Assembly (NCBI RefSeq): GCF_029952525.1
Contig: NZ_JASAOF010000032.1
Location: forward strand, 1-64,000
Direction of reading: 5' to 3'
Source: Saccharopolyspora ipomoeae
GTDB taxonomy: Bacteria; Actinomycetota; Actinomycetes; Mycobacteriales; Pseudonocardiaceae
Length of the DNA stretch: 64,000 bases
The notes under the pieces were generated by a model that had not been told where the DNA came from, made no database searches, and saw nothing but the letters and a program-made list of their open reading frames with translations. This document shows positions 62,233 to 64,000 of this stretch, piece by piece; the stretch's first letter is position 1; every line of letters begins with the position of its first letter. The translations under genes and the position numbers were made by a program.

Positions 62233-63042
62233 GTGAACGAGACGCCCAGCTGGGACGCGAACGATCTCGATGTCGAGACGCCGAACGCTGCCCGCATGTA
62301 CGACTACTACCTCGGCGGTTCGCACAACTTCGCCTCCGATCGCGAAGCCGCGGCCCGGGCGGTGCAGGTGACCCCCACGATGATCCCGGGCGCCCGCGCG
62401 AACCGGGCGTTCCTGCAACGCGCGGTCCGGTTCTGCCTCGACGCCGGCATCCGGCAGTTCCTCGACCTGGGATCGGGCATCCCCACGGTCGGCCACGTCC
62501 ACGAGATCGCGCACGCGATCGACCCGTCGACGAGGGTCGCCTACGTCGACATCGAGCCGATCGCGGTCGCGCACACCAGGCGCATGCTGTCGGACACCTC
62601 CGCGGTCACCGTCACCCAAGCCGACCTGCAAGATCCGCAGGAAGTCCTGAAGTCCCCCGGCGTCGCCGACCTGCTGGACTTCAGCGAGCCCGCGGCGGTG
62701 CTGGCGGTCGCGGTGCTGCACTTCGTCCCGGACTCCAAGAACCCGGCAGGCATGCTCGACGCCTACTGCGATGCGGTCGCCCCGGGCAGCTTCCTGGCGG
62801 TCTCGCACATCACCGACCACTACGACACCCCGGAGCGCGTCGCCGAGATCGACCGCCTGTACTCCAGCACCACGAACGCAGCCCGGCACCGCACCTTCGA
62901 GGACTTCACCAGGCTCATCGGCGATCGAGAGCTCGTCGACCCGGGCGCGGTGTACGCCACCGACTGGCGCCCCGACCCGGGCACGGTACCGGCCGAAGGC
63001 GCCCGAACCGCCTTCTGGGCGGCCCTGGCCCACATCTCGTAG
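62233..63042 (+). CDS. S-adenosyl methyltransferase (DUF574 family)
   Basis: A 269-residue actinobacterial methyltransferase. Family pattern: NAARMYDYYLGGSHNFASDR, then the SAM loop FLDLGSGIPTVGHVHEIAHA, VAYVDIEPIAVAHTRRML and VAVLHFVPDSKNPAGMLDAY. The start is GTG after AAGGAAAGG. The methyl acceptor is unknown; this family is widely duplicated in Pseudonocardiaceae and Streptomyces. Confidence 0.85.
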   Translation: MNETPSWDANDLDVETPNAARMYDYYLGGSHNFASDREAAARAVQVTPTMIPGARANRAFLQRAVRFCLDAGIRQFLDLGSGIPTVGHVHEIAHAIDPSTRVAYVDIEPIAVAHTRRMLSDTSAVTVTQADLQDPQEVLKSPGVADLLDFSEPAAVLAVAVLHFVPDSKNPAGMLDAYCDAVAPGSFLAVSHITDHYDTPERVAEIDRLYSSTTNAARHRTFEDFTRLIGDRELVDPGAVYATDWRPDPGTVPAEGARTAFWAALAHIS

Positions 63043-63113
63043 AACCGCCCTGATCGGGTCCGCCGTCCGGCTAAGGTGACCGGCGACAACGGCATTTCGA
63101 GATCGGAATCGGC

Positions 63114-63527
63114 ATGAGCAGTGGCGACGCGTGGTTCTTCATCGGGCTGGGCCTGGTCCTCGCCGCTCACTTCCCGTTCGTCCTGATCATGCTGGTGCGC
63201 ACCCGCGCCCGACGCCGCACCTGGCCCCGCGTCACCGGCACCGTCACGTCGGTGCGGACGAAGCGGCGCAACGACGGCGAAACCCGGACGACCGTCCACT
63301 ACCGCTACACCGACGCGACGGGACAGCAGCGCAGCGGCACCGACACGCCCTGGTTCCGCGCGCCTGGCCGCAAGAGCGACATCGCGGTCGTGTACGACCC
63401 CGACAACCCCGGCCGCAGCGAAGCGGCCTCGACGACCTGGCTGAACGTCCTGTTCCCGATCACCCTCGTGCTCCTGGCCCTCGGCGTGTGGTCCCTCGTG
63501 GCAGGCATCCAGTCACTCGCTCGGTGA
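63114..63527 (+). CDS. DUF3592 membrane protein
   Basis: A 137-residue protein with membrane spans at both ends (FFIGLGLVLAAHFPFVLIML; VLFPITLVLLALGVWSLVAG) around an extracytoplasmic domain (RVTGTVTSVRTKRRNDGE; VVYDPDNPGRSEA) that fits DUF3592. Function unknown. Confidence 0.78.
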   Translation: MSSGDAWFFIGLGLVLAAHFPFVLIMLVRTRARRRTWPRVTGTVTSVRTKRRNDGETRTTVHYRYTDATGQQRSGTDTPWFRAPGRKSDIAVVYDPDNPGRSEAASTTWLNVLFPITLVLLALGVWSLVAGIQSLAR

Positions 63528-63721
63528 GGCAGTGAACGGTCCACGGCCGCTGCTGCTGACGGTGGTGGGAATTGACAATTCGAAAGGCACTTCGAACCGA
63601 AATGCGCAATCGTTTTCCGCTCACTCATCGTTGACGCCGCCTCCGGAGGGGAGCACGCTCAAAGGTGCTTGCCCCGTTCCAGGAGACGAGCAGTGAACGA
63701 TTTCGCACGAGGAAGTGCAGA

Positions 63722-63952
63722 ATGACTAGGAAGCGAATTGCCGCAGGATTCTGTGCTGCGGCGGCGGCACTAGGGATGATCCTGGTCCCCGCAGGTGTCG
63801 CCTCCGCGAAAATCACGGAAGAGCCCGTTTCATGCGTGAACAACGGCGGGCACCAACCCGGTGGACAGCAGCCCAGCTGCACCGGAAGCGGCCTGACCCA
63901 GAACAGCGAGAACCAGAACCCCGCCGGTCACGCACCACCTGGACAGAACTGA
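63722..63952 (+). CDS. Small secreted Gln/Asn/Pro-rich protein
   Basis: A 76-residue protein with a classical signal peptide (MTRKRIAAGFCAAAAALGMI, then LVPAGVASA). The mature part is rich in Gln, Asn, Pro and Gly and holds two Cys. GAGGAAG is upstream of the ATG. The preceding ~190 bases are richer in A and T and hold GAATTGACAATTC (a 13-bp palindrome). No family is recognised; a wall-associated or secreted signal role is possible. Confidence 0.65.
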   Translation: MTRKRIAAGFCAAAAALGMILVPAGVASAKITEEPVSCVNNGGHQPGGQQPSCTGSGLTQNSENQNPAGHAPPGQN

Positions 63953-64000
63953 CCGGCAGATCACCCACGACCAACAGCACCACACCCAGGTGACCCGCAC

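Noticed and set aside
1-64000. tRNA genes
   Set aside because: No stretch with a convincing T-loop, anticodon stem and acceptor end was noticed by eye; a tRNAscan run would settle it.

Overview
The window is a GC-rich actinobacterial chromosome segment. Mycothiol enzymes (MshB, a maleylpyruvate-isomerase-fold protein), an F420-dependent reductase, frequent GTG starts and 4-base ATGA/GTGA gene overlaps point to Actinomycetales. The gene content looks most like Pseudonocardiaceae (a Saccharopolyspora-like genome), but I cannot fix the genus from sequence alone.

Layout. Positions 1-412 are the leader of an rRNA operon that reads leftward out of the window, with three recognisable promoters. Next comes a large glycosyltransferase/FkbM-methyltransferase fusion (458-4159, minus). 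From about 4.4 to 36.5 kb the backbone is a housekeeping block whose order resembles the Mycobacterium tuberculosis glnA2-to-cobD region: glutamine synthetase, secreted TAP-type hydrolase, panB, RNase P RNA, RNase H/phosphatase, zinc-ribbon coiled coil, NIF3, CobC-like aminotransferase, PtpA, SURF1 and CobD. Other genes are interleaved: a DASS transporter, nadE, an SNF2 helicase with its SWIM partner, a PheC-like lipoprotein, an F420:NADP oxidoreductase and an RNB ribonuclease.

Two multi-gene machines are inserted in or beside this block. At 20.2-28.0 kb (minus) lies a seven-gene cluster with the gene order of a Gram-positive (Tn916/pCW3-like) type IV secretion channel. It has small membrane proteins, a VirB4 ATPase, a VirB6-like polytopic protein, a VirB8/TcpC-like protein and an NlpC/P60 hydrolase, but no relaxase, coupling ATPase or integrase in the window. 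At 36.7-44.9 kb (plus) lies a four-gene Wadjet-type SMC anti-plasmid defence operon (DUF2397, DUF2398, SMC/SbcC-like, DUF2399/Toprim).

From 44.9 to 64 kb the content is mixed: a GNAT enzyme, a VOC protein, a saccharopine-dehydrogenase-like reductase, a UPF0016 manganese exporter behind a yybP-ykoY riboswitch, a second TAP hydrolase, the mycothiol pair, a DUF3048 protein, a Clp-N/HTH regulator with twin operators, two small zinc-finger proteins, an M15 peptidase, a thioesterase, a YbaK deacylase, two TetR-regulated units, a LysE exporter, methyltransferases and small exported or membrane proteins.

The intergenic DNA carries several repeat families. The most striking is a 190-bp element in two full copies whose internal 15-bp stem differs between copies by compensated substitutions, which suggests a structured RNA or a fold-selected DNA hairpin. 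There is also a 70-bp element with terminal inverted repeats (three copies), a GGATTAC palindrome family (an array of five and a separate single), and a perfect 50-bp palindrome.
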